From an uncultured Erysipelotrichaceae bacterium (lineage in GTDB: Bacteria; Bacillota_I; Bacilli_A; RFN20; CAG-826): a stretch of 14,686 bases of DNA. The notes under the pieces were generated by a model that was not told the origin of the DNA, did not search any database, and saw nothing but the letters and a program-made list of their open reading frames with translations. Position 1 is the first letter of the stretch; each line of letters opens with the position of its first letter. The stretch covers positions 1 to 14,686 of the forward strand of contig CADCJP010000030.1 of NCBI GenBank assembly GCA_902801805.1, written 5' to 3'. The position numbers were made by a program, and so were the translations under genes. Below are positions 7,798 to 14,686 of the stretch, in pieces.

Positions 7798-7826
7798 ATA
7801 TTATCATAAGATAAAACCCATATCAA
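7798..7826 (-). promoter_or_regulatory. Probable rpmB promoter
   Basis: On the minus strand TTGATA (7821-7826) and TAATAT (7798-7803) are separated by 17 bases, and TGA directly precedes the -10 box (extended -10 form). The -10 box matches the consensus at only four of six positions. The 145 bases between rpmB and the gene upstream of it otherwise hold only AT-rich inverted repeats. Confidence 0.45.
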
Positions 7827-7913
7827 CAAGAAATATTTAAAATCGTTTAATATTGAAAATTTAGATTTTCACATTAAATAGTGGATATTAACAAAACCGA
7901 AACACTAGTTAAC

Positions 7914-8363
7914 CTATAACTTCACGTTAGGAAAACGGCGTTTGAACTCTTCTTCACTTAATAAGTTATGACATCTTTTAAGCATTGTTTTATAGATTTC
8001 AGCGTTCTTATCAAAGGGTAAGTAACGTGTATGTCCCTTATTAGTGCAGAAACAGAGAATCTTTCTTCTCTCAGATTGCTCTTCGTCGATATACACTACA
8101 TCGGAGTAATTGTAATACATGTTTTTAAAGCTTCTCACAACGACAATATACTTGCTTTCAATAACATAAAAATTACGTTTAAGAGAGAGCACTAACATGA
8201 GAATAGAGACCGCTACATAAACAATGATGACCATAATTTGGATTGGTCCAAACTTAGTGAATAGGAATAAATTGATACAAGATAAGAACAAAAGAGCGGC
8301 GAAAATAAGATCCATTATGATGAATATTTTGATAGTTCTTTTGACGTCGACTGAAACTTTCAT
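7914..8363 (-). CDS. Small hypothetical membrane protein, two helices plus cytosolic PH-like domain
   Basis: I do not recognise this 149-residue protein by name. Two hydrophobic helices (about 11-35 and 41-61) are followed by a soluble region of about 85 residues. The pattern YVIESKYIVVV...YYNYSDVVYIDEEQ resembles bacterial PH-like (DUF304-type) domains, in which a short helix pair anchors a beta sandwich; this is inference from layout. It lies between rpmB and the divergent glgC gene. ATG 8363 follows a perfect TATAAT by only six bases and has no Shine-Dalgarno site. An internal Met17 also lacks one. Conservative hydrophobic patterning and a long open frame support it as real. Confidence 0.78.
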   Translation of the reverse strand: MKVSVDVKRTIKIFIIMDLIFAALLFLSCINLFLFTKFGPIQIMVIIVYVAVSILMLVLSLKRNFYVIESKYIVVVRSFKNMYYNYSDVVYIDEEQSERRKILCFCTNKGHTRYLPFDKNAEIYKTMLKRCHNLLSEEEFKRRFPNVKL

Positions 8364-8369
8364 GACGTT

Positions 8370-8397
8370 ATTATAGCAAGTTTAAATAAACTCGCAA
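8370..8397 (-). promoter_or_regulatory. Promoter for the 7914-8363 gene, giving a leaderless transcript
   Basis: On the minus strand TTGCGA (8392-8397), a 16-base spacer and TATAAT (8370-8375) form a good sigma-A promoter. TGC directly before the -10 box makes it an extended -10. Transcription would begin at or within a base or two of ATG 8363. The spacer contains a perfect inverted repeat, AGTTTA-AA-TAAACT (8379-8392). Confidence 0.6.
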
Positions 8398-8403
8398 AAA
8401 TGT

Positions 8404-8433
8404 TTCTCATGTGTGTATGCGTAATGCTATACT
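8404..8433 (+). promoter_or_regulatory. Promoter of the glgCDA operon
   Basis: TATACT (8428-8433) preceded by TGC (8425-8427) is an extended -10 element. TTCTCA (8404-8409) is a weak -35 at 18 bases. AAGGAG (8446-8451) follows, six bases before ATG 8458. It is back-to-back with the minus-strand promoter in a 94-base divergent region. I see no catabolite-response site. Confidence 0.6.
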
Positions 8434-8457
8434 ATATACATACATAAGGAGCATATT

Positions 8458-9609
8458 ATGTCACATAATGTCGTAGCGATGATACTCGCTGGCGGTAAAG
8501 GTACCAGATTAGGTCTTTTAACTAAAAAAATGGCCAAACCTGCTGTTTCTTTCGCAGCTAAGTATCGTATTATTGATTTTCCACTTAGTAACTGCGCCAA
8601 TAGTGGTATTAACAGAATTGGCGTCTTAACACAATATGAGCCAACATTACTCGACACATACATTGGTAATGGTGAGAAATGGGGCTTTAATGGTGTTCAC
8701 TCTCTTTTAACTTCCATCGCTCCTCGTCAAACAGACGAAGGTGCTAACTGGTATAAAGGCACAGCGGATGCCATTACACAAAACATTGAATTCTTAGATG
8801 GTTTACAACCTGATTACGTTTTAATCCTTTCAGGTGACCATATTTATAAAACTACTTATAACGAAATGATTGATTTACACGCTGATAGCGGCGCAGACGC
8901 AACCATCTCTGTTATCGAAGTTGATCCAAAAGAAGCTAGCCGTTTTGGTATTATGGCGGTTGATAAAACTGACCGTATTACCGAATTCCAAGAAAAACCA
9001 AAACATCCAAAGAGCAATTTAGCGTCAAAACATCCAAAGAGCAATTTAGCGTCCATGGGTGTCTATGTTTTCACTTGGAAGGTTTTAAGAAAGTACTTGA
9101 TTGCCGATAGAGATTTAGATACAAATCACGATTTCGGTGGTGATATCATTCCAACAATGCTGAACGATGGTTTGAAGCTTCAAGCTTATAGATTCAAAGG
9201 TTATTGGAGAGACGTTGGTACTCTTCAATCATTACATGAAGCTAACATGGACGTTGCCTTAGATAGAAGTGACTTACATTTCTATGGAGACATGTCCACA
9301 CGTATATATACAGAGGATACCTATTCACTTCCACATTATTTAGGTAAACAAGCCTCTATTAAATCATCCATTGCTAACCAAGGTGCGATTATCTTAGGTA
9401 AAGTTCATTCTTCAGTTATCTCCAACGAAGTCTTAATTGAAGAAGACGCTATCGTTGATCGCTGTGTCGTGATGGAAGGCTCTGTTATTAAAAGAGGAGC
9501 CAAAATTTCTAACGCCATTGTTGCTCCTAATACCATTATTGAAAGTGGCGTAGAAGTTAATCTTAACAGTAAAGAAATAGCCTTAGTCGGCGGAAAGGTG
9601 ACTCACTAA
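8458..9609 (+). CDS. glgC: Glucose-1-phosphate adenylyltransferase, catalytic subunit
   Basis: This enzyme makes ADP-glucose from ATP and glucose 1-phosphate, the committed step of glycogen synthesis. The 383 residues contain the nucleotide-binding AGGKGTRL (11-18), KPAVSF (27-32), YRIIDF, WYKGTADA (98-105), SGDHIY (125-130), the sugar-phosphate motif EKP (179-181), DFGGDIIP and GYWRDVGT, then a left-handed beta-helix tail (about 290-375). The nonapeptide KHPKSNLAS occurs twice in tandem (182-190 and 191-199), just after EKP, where relatives have one copy. The frame is kept, so a full protein with a longer loop is expected. It is the first gene of the operon, with its own promoter and Shine-Dalgarno site; glgD starts one base after its stop. 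Confidence 0.95.
   Translation: MSHNVVAMILAGGKGTRLGLLTKKMAKPAVSFAAKYRIIDFPLSNCANSGINRIGVLTQYEPTLLDTYIGNGEKWGFNGVHSLLTSIAPRQTDEGANWYKGTADAITQNIEFLDGLQPDYVLILSGDHIYKTTYNEMIDLHADSGADATISVIEVDPKEASRFGIMAVDKTDRITEFQEKPKHPKSNLASKHPKSNLASMGVYVFTWKVLRKYLIADRDLDTNHDFGGDIIPTMLNDGLKLQAYRFKGYWRDVGTLQSLHEANMDVALDRSDLHFYGDMSTRIYTEDTYSLPHYLGKQASIKSSIANQGAIILGKVHSSVISNEVLIEEDAIVDRCVVMEGSVIKRGAKISNAIVAPNTIIESGVEVNLNSKEIALVGGKVTH
8999..9053 (+). repeat. 27-bp in-frame tandem duplication within glgC
   Basis: Two adjacent copies of a 27-base unit encode KHPKSNLAS twice. With period 27, bases 8999-9026 are identical to 9026-9053, with no mismatch over 28 positions. Perfect identity at the DNA level indicates a recent slippage or recombination event rather than an old protein repeat. 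Confidence 0.95.
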
Positions 9610-9610
9610 T

Positions 9611-10723
9611 ATGGCAAAAGTAGTTGGTATTTGTGACTTACACGATGCTCCTCATCTTGGCAAGTTAACCGAAAAGCGTCCTATTGGTACTGTATCATTC
9701 TTAGGAAGATATGGTCTTATGGACTTTGCTTTATCTAATTTTTCTAACTCTGGTATTGACCGTGTTTCTATCTTAGTTGACCGTCATCTTCACAGTGTTA
9801 TTTCTCACGTGAGAGATGGCTCTATTTGGGTCAATAACACAAAGACTGGTACACAACGCATTTTCTATAATGAAAATGTTCCTGGTCATAAATTTAATAC
9901 AGACATTAATAACTTATTATCTAACCGTCTCCATTTTGAAGGTTTAGATTGTGATTATGTTGTCGTCGCTAATTCATTCTTCTTAGCGAGCATGGACTTT
10001 AGAAAATATGTCGATATGCATATTGAATCTGGCCGTAAGATTTCTCTTATTTATAAAAGAGTAAAGAACGCTAAAGAAGAGTTCTTAAACTGCGATATCG
10101 TTAAAACAGAAAATCACCTTGTTAAAGACTTTGCGATTAATATGGGCACTGCGAAAGATGCACAAATTTCTTTAGAAGTCTTTATCTTCGACTATAAAAC
10201 TCTCGTGGAACTTATTAACAAAACAAGAGAAATTTCCACCTTGTTCAACATTCGTGATTTAGTCAATTACTGCGCCACAAATGGTTTATATGAAGTTAAT
10301 GCTTTCTCGTTTGATGGCTATGTCGCCCCAATCTTAACATTTGATAACTTTGTTAAATATTCGAGAGAATTATTATCTTACGATGTAAGAAAACAACTCT
10401 TCAAAGAAGATTGGCCAATCTATACCACAACACACAATACCCCTCCAGCGTTATATGGAGAAAAGGCTGTTGTCGAAAATTCTTTCGTTTCTAACGGTTC
10501 AAGAATTAAAGGCACAGTCATCAATTCAATTCTTTCTCGTGACGTTATTGTCGAAGAAGGAGCAGTCGTTAAAAACTGCATTCTCTTCAGTGGCACTAAA
10601 GTCGGCAAAGGTTCACATCTAGAGTATGTGGTCGCCGATAAGAACGTCAAGATTAGAGAAATCCGCGATGTCGCGGGTGATGAAAATCACTTCATGTACA
10701 TTAGTTTTGGAGCAAATATATAA
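9611..10723 (+). CDS. glgD: GlgD, regulatory/non-catalytic ADP-glucose pyrophosphorylase subunit
   Basis: This 370-residue paralogue of GlgC is found next to glgC in Bacillota and forms a mixed complex that raises ADP-glucose pyrophosphorylase activity. The nucleotidyltransferase fold is visible (RPIGTVSFLGRYGLMDFALSNFSNSGID at 23-50). The catalytic AGGxGTRL loop is replaced by CDLHDAPHLGKL, and the GlgC motifs WYKGTADA and SGDHIY are absent, as usual for GlgD. A left-handed beta-helix region is present at about 285-355 (VVENSFVSNGSRIKG, INSILSRDVIVEEG). It starts one base after glgC stops, and the glgA start is one base after its own stop. No lesion is seen. Confidence 0.93.
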   Translation: MAKVVGICDLHDAPHLGKLTEKRPIGTVSFLGRYGLMDFALSNFSNSGIDRVSILVDRHLHSVISHVRDGSIWVNNTKTGTQRIFYNENVPGHKFNTDINNLLSNRLHFEGLDCDYVVVANSFFLASMDFRKYVDMHIESGRKISLIYKRVKNAKEEFLNCDIVKTENHLVKDFAINMGTAKDAQISLEVFIFDYKTLVELINKTREISTLFNIRDLVNYCATNGLYEVNAFSFDGYVAPILTFDNFVKYSRELLSYDVRKQLFKEDWPIYTTTHNTPPALYGEKAVVENSFVSNGSRIKGTVINSILSRDVIVEEGAVVKNCILFSGTKVGKGSHLEYVVADKNVKIREIRDVAGDENHFMYISFGANI

Positions 10724-10724
10724 A

Positions 10725-11546
10725 ATGAAAATAGCCATGGTTGCCAGCGAAGCACGCCCGTTTTGTAAAACAGGTGGTTTAGCTGATGTCGTTTATTCTC
10801 TTTCTAAAGAATTAGTGAAAATGGGGGAAGAAGTTTCAATCTTCTTACCTTTCTATGATAGTATCCGTCGTCAAATTTCTGAGAAGGTTCTTAAGAAAGC
10901 AGCTTCCTTTAAGACACATATGTCTTGGAGAAAACAAAACGTCGATGTCTATCAACTAGTTACTGAAGGAATTAATTATTACTTTATTGAAAACCAACAA
11001 TATTTCGAAAGAGGCCATATTTATGGTGATTTCGATGATGGTGAAAGATTTGCCTTCTTCACAATGGCGGTCAAACAGTTCATGCTCACTAAGCGCATGT
11101 ACCCAAACATTATCCACGTCCATGACTGGCAAGCTGGTATGCTTCCATGCCTATTACGTGTGGATGATGAATGCCAAGCGAAATTCGCTAAAACAAAGTT
11201 TGTTTTCACCATCCATAATCCTGCTTTCCAAGGTTTAATGCCTAAATTCACCTTAGGTGATTTCTATAATTTAACCGATGAATACTTTGATAATGGTTCC
11301 GTCCGTTTCAAAGATCAAGTCTCCACCTTAAAAGCGGGTATCGTCTACGCGAATAAGATTACCACAGTGAGTCCAACTCACCATTTAGAGTTATTAACTC
11401 CAGAAGGTGGCATGGGCTTAGACCAAGTCTTAAGATATCGTGAATGGGATTTCTCTGGTATCTTAAACGGTATCGATTATTTAGAATTTAATCCTAACGA
11501 AGATAAACAAATCGCTAGAACACTAAAGGACCATTATTCTCTTTAG
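10725..11546 (+). pseudogene. glgA: Glycogen synthase GlgA, N-terminal fragment (frame broken)
   Basis: This 273-codon frame encodes the N-terminal GT-B domain of ADP-glucose-dependent glycogen synthase (GT5). It has KTGGLADV (15-22), the ADP-glucose/glucan-binding start of the family, then YGDFDDGERFAFF (100-112), HVHDWQ (131-136), TTVSPTH and the hinge ILNGIDYLEFNP. It then runs into nine unrelated residues and TAG at 11544-11546. The family continues for another 200 residues, and that part is found in another frame immediately after. ATG 10725 (MKIAMVASEA) is the right start; GGAG (10709-10712) is a weak Shine-Dalgarno site. The fragment alone lacks the catalytic C-terminal domain and should be inactive. 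Confidence 0.88.
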
Positions 11547-12085
11547 TTACTCGTATTACCTGGCAAAAAGGTTTTGATATCATTTTCCCAGCGGTTGAAG
11601 AACTAATTAGAAGAGGCGCAAGCATTTTTATGCTTGGTAGTGGTGAACATCAATACGAAAAGAGATGGGAAGAATTAAGAAGTAGATATCCTGAACAAGT
11701 CGGTATCTTTATCGGTTATAGTGATAACTTAGCCCATAAGGTTTACGCCGCTAGTGACTTCTTTATCATGCCATCCTTATTTGAACCATGTGGCTTAGGC
11801 CAAATGATTGCTCAACGCTATGGCACATTACCAATCGTAAGACGTACTGGTGGTCTTAAAGACAGTGTTATTTGTTATGACGGTAGCAATGCTGAAACAA
11901 GCAATGGTTTTGGCTTTGACGCCTATAGCATATACGAGATGACACGCACCGCAATGTACGCCTATGATGTCTATCAAAACAAGAAAATCCTCCATCAATT
12001 AATGAAAAATGCCATGGTTACTGATAATTCATGGTTGAAGAGTACGTTAGAATACATTAAACTTTACAAGAGTCTAGTTAAGTAA
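11519..12085 (+). pseudogene. glgA: Glycogen synthase GlgA, C-terminal fragment (-1 frame)
   Basis: In the -1 frame relative to the N-terminal piece, 188 codons are open from 11519. They encode the C-terminal GT-B domain: PLFSLVTRITWQKGFD, FMLGSGE, IGYSDNLAHKVYAASDFFIMPS, the ADP-glucose-binding FEPCGLGQ, YGTLPIVRRTGGL, and a C-terminal helix. The first Met in this frame is at 11630, inside a beta strand, and has no ribosome binding site, so independent translation is unlikely. Between hinge residues DKQIAR and PLFSLV the family has about 28 further residues (a Lys/Asn-rich linker and helix) that are missing here. The loss is thus probably a deletion of about 85 bp, not a point indel. Sequence quality on both sides remains good, so the event is recent or an assembly error. 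Confidence 0.85.
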
Positions 12086-12093
12086 ATAACTAG
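12074..12093 (+). repeat. Inverted repeat over the glgA stop codon
   Basis: CTAGTTA (12074-12080) and TAACTAG (12087-12093) form a perfect 7-bp inverted repeat with a six-base loop that contains most of the stop codon. No T tract follows, so it is not a normal intrinsic terminator. It could attenuate or process the transcript before leuS. Confidence 0.5.
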
Positions 12094-12119
12094 TTGTCTA
12101 TAAAAGGAAGTGTATATAT

Positions 12120-14507
12120 ATGGGATTCAATCATCGCGAAATCGAAGCCAAATGGCAAAAGTATTGGGAAGATAATCAAACATTTAAAACTGACGTCTGG
12201 GATTTTTCTAAACCGAAGTTTTATGCTTTAGACATGTTCCCTTATCCAAGTGGTGTGGGTTTACACGTTGGTCACCCAGAAGGTTATACCGCAACCGACA
12301 TCATTAGCCGTATGAAAAGAATGCAAGGCTTTAACGTCCTTCACCCAATCGGCTATGACTCTTTCGGTTTACCAGCGGAACAATACGCCATTCAAACAGG
12401 TAATAACCCAGAAGGTTTCACCCAACAAAATATTGAATATTTCACAAAACAATTAAAACATATCGGCCTTGACTATGACTGGGATAGAGTCATTCTCACC
12501 AGTGATCCAAAGTTCTATCATTGGACACAGTGGATCTTCAAAGGCTTGTTTAAAGATGGCTACGCTAAATACATCGATATGCCAGTTAACTGGTGTGAAG
12601 AACTCGGTACCGTTTTAAGTAATGACGAAGTTATTGACGGTAAGAGTGAAAGAGGTGGCTATCCTGTTATTAGAAAGAACCTCAAACAATGGGTTATTGA
12701 TCAACCAAAATTCGCTGAACGCTTATTAGAAGGCTTAGATAGAATTGATTGGCCAGAAAGCACAAAAGAAATCCAAAGAAACTGGATTGGCAAGTCCATT
12801 GGTGCGGAAATTAGATTTAAAGTCGCTAATAGCGATGAATCTTTCGTGGTCTTCACAACCCGCGCTGATACATTATTTGGTTGCACATACTGTGTCCTTT
12901 CTCCAGAACATGCTTTAATTAAGAAGATTATGAGCAAGGAACAAGAAAAAGCCGTTCTTGCTTATATTGATGAAGCGAGCAAAAAGAGCGAAATAGAAAG
13001 AACCTCTTTAAATAAAGAAAAGACCGGTTGCTTTACTGGTGCTTATGCGATTAATCCTGCTAATGATAAATTAGTGCCTATTTATATTTCCGATTACGTC
13101 TTATCTAGCTATGGTACAGGCGCCATCATGGCGGTCCCAGCCCATGATAGTAGAGACTATGCCTTTGCTAAGAAATATGGTTTAGATATCATCCAAGTCT
13201 TAGAAGGTGGCGATATTTCTAAAGAAGCCTATGAAGAAGATGGTACACACATTAATTCTGGTTTCTTAAACGGTATGAACAAAGAAGACGCCATTAATAA
13301 GATGATTGATTTCTTAAAAGAAAAAGGCATCGGTGAAAAGAAAATTAACTATAAGTTTAGAGAATGGATTTTTGCTAGACAAAGATACTGGGGTGAACCA
13401 GTGCCTGTTGTCCATTTAGATAATGGTGAAGTCCACGCTTTAGATGATGATGAATTACCACTCGTTCTTCCAGAACTTGATGACTATAAAGGTCATAACG
13501 GACAAGCGCCATTAGAAAACGCCAAAGAGTGGAAAGAATATAACCATAATGGTTTACACGGTAAACGTGAAACAAGTACCATGCCAGGTAGTGCGGGTTC
13601 ATCTTGGTATTTCTTAAGATACGTTGACCCACACAACGATAAAGTGTTCTGCGATAAAAAATTAGCCGATCACTGGTTACCTGTTGACCTATATATCGGT
13701 GGACCAGAACACGCTGTCGGTCACTTAATCTATTCCCGTATTTGGACAAAATACTTATACGATAAAGGCTATATCAGCTTTGATGAACCATTTAAGAAAC
13801 TCGTCCACCAAGGCATGATTTTAGGCGCCAATAACATTAAGATGGGTAAACGTTATCCAGAATTCGTTGTTAACCCATTAGATGTCTGTGAACAATATGG
13901 TGCGGACACTCTCCGTTTATACGAAATGTTCATGGGACCTCTTGAAGCGAGTAAACCATGGTCAAATCAAGGTGTCGAAGGCGCTCATAAATTCTTAGAA
14001 AGAGTTTATCGTATCATTATTGAAAACGGTATTGTCAGCGACGAAGACACACCAGAACTTGATTTGATTTACAATCAAACAGTTAAGAAAGTCAGCGAAG
14101 ACTATGAAAATCTTTCATTTAACACCGCGATTAGCCAAATGATGATTTTCATTAACGAAGTCTATCGCGTTAATAGATTAAGCAAGAAATACGCTGAAGG
14201 ATTTGTCAAACTGATCTCTTGTATTTGCCCACACCTCGGTGAAGAAATGTGGCAATTACTTGGTCATAACGAAACAATCGCTTTCGCTGAATGGCCAAAA
14301 TATGACGAATCCAAACTAGTGCTCAACACTATTAAGATGGGTGTTTCCGTTAACGGCAAAGTGAGAGGCGAACTTGAAATTGCTAAAGACGAAGATGATG
14401 AAGTGGTAAAACAAGCCGCTTTAGCCCTCGAAGGTGTGAAACGTAACCTTGAAGGTAAGGAAATCAAGAAGATTATCGTGGTGAAAAACCGCATCGTGAA
14501 TCTTTAA
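12120..14507 (+). CDS. leuS: Leucyl-tRNA synthetase
   Basis: This class I synthetase charges tRNA-Leu. The 795 residues are normal for a bacterial LeuS. Visible are the HIGH signature HVGH (49-52) within [18 protein letters not shown], and the CP1 editing domain with TTRADT (246-251) and AVPAHD (338-343, Asp343 being the editing aspartate). Also present are [27 protein letters not shown] with KMGKR (574-578) in place of [19 protein letters not shown], and the C-terminal VNGKVRGE domain. Editing appears intact. KMGKR keeps both lysines and is probably a clade variant. AAGGA (12104-12108) is 11 bases before ATG 12120. Because the gene follows glgA by only 34 bases and no terminator is seen, read-through from the glg promoter is possible. 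Confidence 0.97.
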   Translation: MGFNHREIEAKWQKYWEDNQTFKTDVWDFSKPKFYALDMFPYPSGVGLHVGHPEGYTATDIISRMKRMQGFNVLHPIGYDSFGLPAEQYAIQTGNNPEGFTQQNIEYFTKQLKHIGLDYDWDRVILTSDPKFYHWTQWIFKGLFKDGYAKYIDMPVNWCEELGTVLSNDEVIDGKSERGGYPVIRKNLKQWVIDQPKFAERLLEGLDRIDWPESTKEIQRNWIGKSIGAEIRFKVANSDESFVVFTTRADTLFGCTYCVLSPEHALIKKIMSKEQEKAVLAYIDEASKKSEIERTSLNKEKTGCFTGAYAINPANDKLVPIYISDYVLSSYGTGAIMAVPAHDSRDYAFAKKYGLDIIQVLEGGDISKEAYEEDGTHINSGFLNGMNKEDAINKMIDFLKEKGIGEKKINYKFREWIFARQRYWGEPVPVVHLDNGEVHALDDDELPLVLPELDDYKGHNGQAPLENAKEWKEYNHNGLHGKRETSTMPGSAGSSWYFLRYVDPHNDKVFCDKKLADHWLPVDLYIGGPEHAVGHLIYSRIWTKYLYDKGYISFDEPFKKLVHQGMILGANNIKMGKRYPEFVVNPLDVCEQYGADTLRLYEMFMGPLEASKPWSNQGVEGAHKFLERVYRIIIENGIVSDEDTPELDLIYNQTVKKVSEDYENLSFNTAISQMMIFINEVYRVNRLSKKYAEGFVKLISCICPHLGEEMWQLLGHNETIAFAEWPKYDESKLVLNTIKMGVSVNGKVRGELEIAKDEDDEVVKQAALALEGVKRNLEGKEIKKIIVVKNRIVNL

Positions 14508-14508
14508 T

Positions 14509-14686
14509 ATGAATATTTGTGTTGACGTGGGTAATTCCACAATTGGTATTGGTGCTTATAAAGATAACGTTCTTGTTGAAAGACTATCTTTTAACACCGA
14601 TGATAGATTAACAGATGACGAGTTCTATCTTCTTTTTAAGAAGAGCTTCAATGAACTTGACTTAAAAGTTAACGAAGTTAATAACG
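14509..14686 (+). CDS. coaX: Type III pantothenate kinase, N-terminal part
   Basis: This frame begins one base after the leuS stop and runs off the window (59 codons). MNICVDVGNSTIGIGAYKDN matches the phosphate-1 motif DxGNT of CoaX (here DVGNS), an ASKHA-fold kinase that phosphorylates pantothenate, the first step of CoA synthesis. The following LVERLSFNTDDRLTDDEFYLLFKK fits the family. Other DxGN-type ASKHA proteins cannot be fully excluded from 59 residues. Confidence 0.8.
   Translation, partial: MNICVDVGNSTIGIGAYKDNVLVERLSFNTDDRLTDDEFYLLFKKSFNELDLKVNEVNN

Noticed and set aside
7769..7807. Longer rpmB start at 7807
   Set aside because: The extra 13 residues are not part of L28, and the AGGAGG site would lie inside the coding region while placing ATG 7768 at ideal spacing.
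7832..7870. Terminator for the 7914-8363 gene from AT-rich inverted repeats (AATATT... and GAAAAT-TTAG-ATTTTC)
   Set aside because: The stems contain almost no G-C pairs and have no U tract on the minus strand. Read-through into rpmB is possible, but rpmB also has a candidate promoter of its own.
11520..11550. Programmed frameshift joining the two glgA pieces (CTT TAG resembles the prfB +1 site; A AAG could slip -1)
   Set aside because: The downstream part is in the -1 frame, so a prfB-type +1 shift gives the wrong frame. A -1 slip at AAG would join them, but there is no classical heptamer or visible stimulatory structure, and about 28 family residues would still be missing. Deletion explains more.
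12074..12107. Intrinsic terminator between glgA and leuS
   Set aside because: The inverted repeat is only 7 bp, AT-rich, and followed by TTGTCTATAAAAGG rather than a T tract.
13375..13749. 124-codon open frame on the minus strand inside leuS
   Set aside because: It lies wholly antisense to conserved LeuS sequence, has no ribosome binding site, and has low-complexity His/Tyr/Arg composition typical of a shadow frame.

Overview
The window reads as chromosomal housekeeping DNA from a low-GC Gram-positive bacterium (Bacillota, probably class Bacilli; a deep or host-associated lineage such as Erysipelotrichales or RF39/RFN20 is my guess). The main reason is gene order: priA - [x] - rsmB-like - rlmN - prpC - prkC - rsgA - rpe - [y] - convergent rpmB follows the Bacillus subtilis arrangement priA-def-fmt-rsmB-rlmN-prpC-prkC-rsgA-rpe-thiN-(rpmB). 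TGA is a real stop (rlmN, prpC, rsgA) and Trp is TGG, so the code is standard and not the mycoplasma one.

Layout. 1-7522 (+): a tightly packed operon with many 1-8 nt overlaps. It runs from the 3' part of priA through an unknown acidic-tailed protein, an RsmB-family protein that has lost its catalytic cysteines, RlmN, the PP2C phosphatase/Ser-Thr kinase pair, RsgA, Rpe and a six-helix membrane protein. It ends at a bidirectional terminator (7521-7551). 7574-8363 (-): rpmB (ribosomal protein L28) and a small two-helix membrane protein whose promoter implies a leaderless mRNA. 8458-12085 (+): a glycogen synthesis operon glgC-glgD-glgA. 12120-14507 (+): leuS. 14509-end (+): the 5' part of coaX (type III pantothenate kinase).

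Functional themes. The first operon combines replication restart, rRNA/tRNA modification and ribosome maturation (RlmN, RsgA, L28), and a reversible phosphorylation switch. The kinase is only a catalytic domain, without the transmembrane helix and PASTA repeats of typical PrkC/StkP. The def-fmt slot holds one unknown gene, and the thiN slot holds a membrane protein.

The main anomalies are: (1) a maintained RsmB-family frame lacking both catalytic Cys and the SAM-binding loop; (2) glgA broken by a frame change with about 28 family residues missing at the junction; (3) a 27-bp in-frame tandem duplication in glgC, so two of three glycogen genes carry lesions; (4) the truncated kinase. I see no mobile element, CRISPR array, RNA gene or defence system, and no gene-free stretch over 150 bases.
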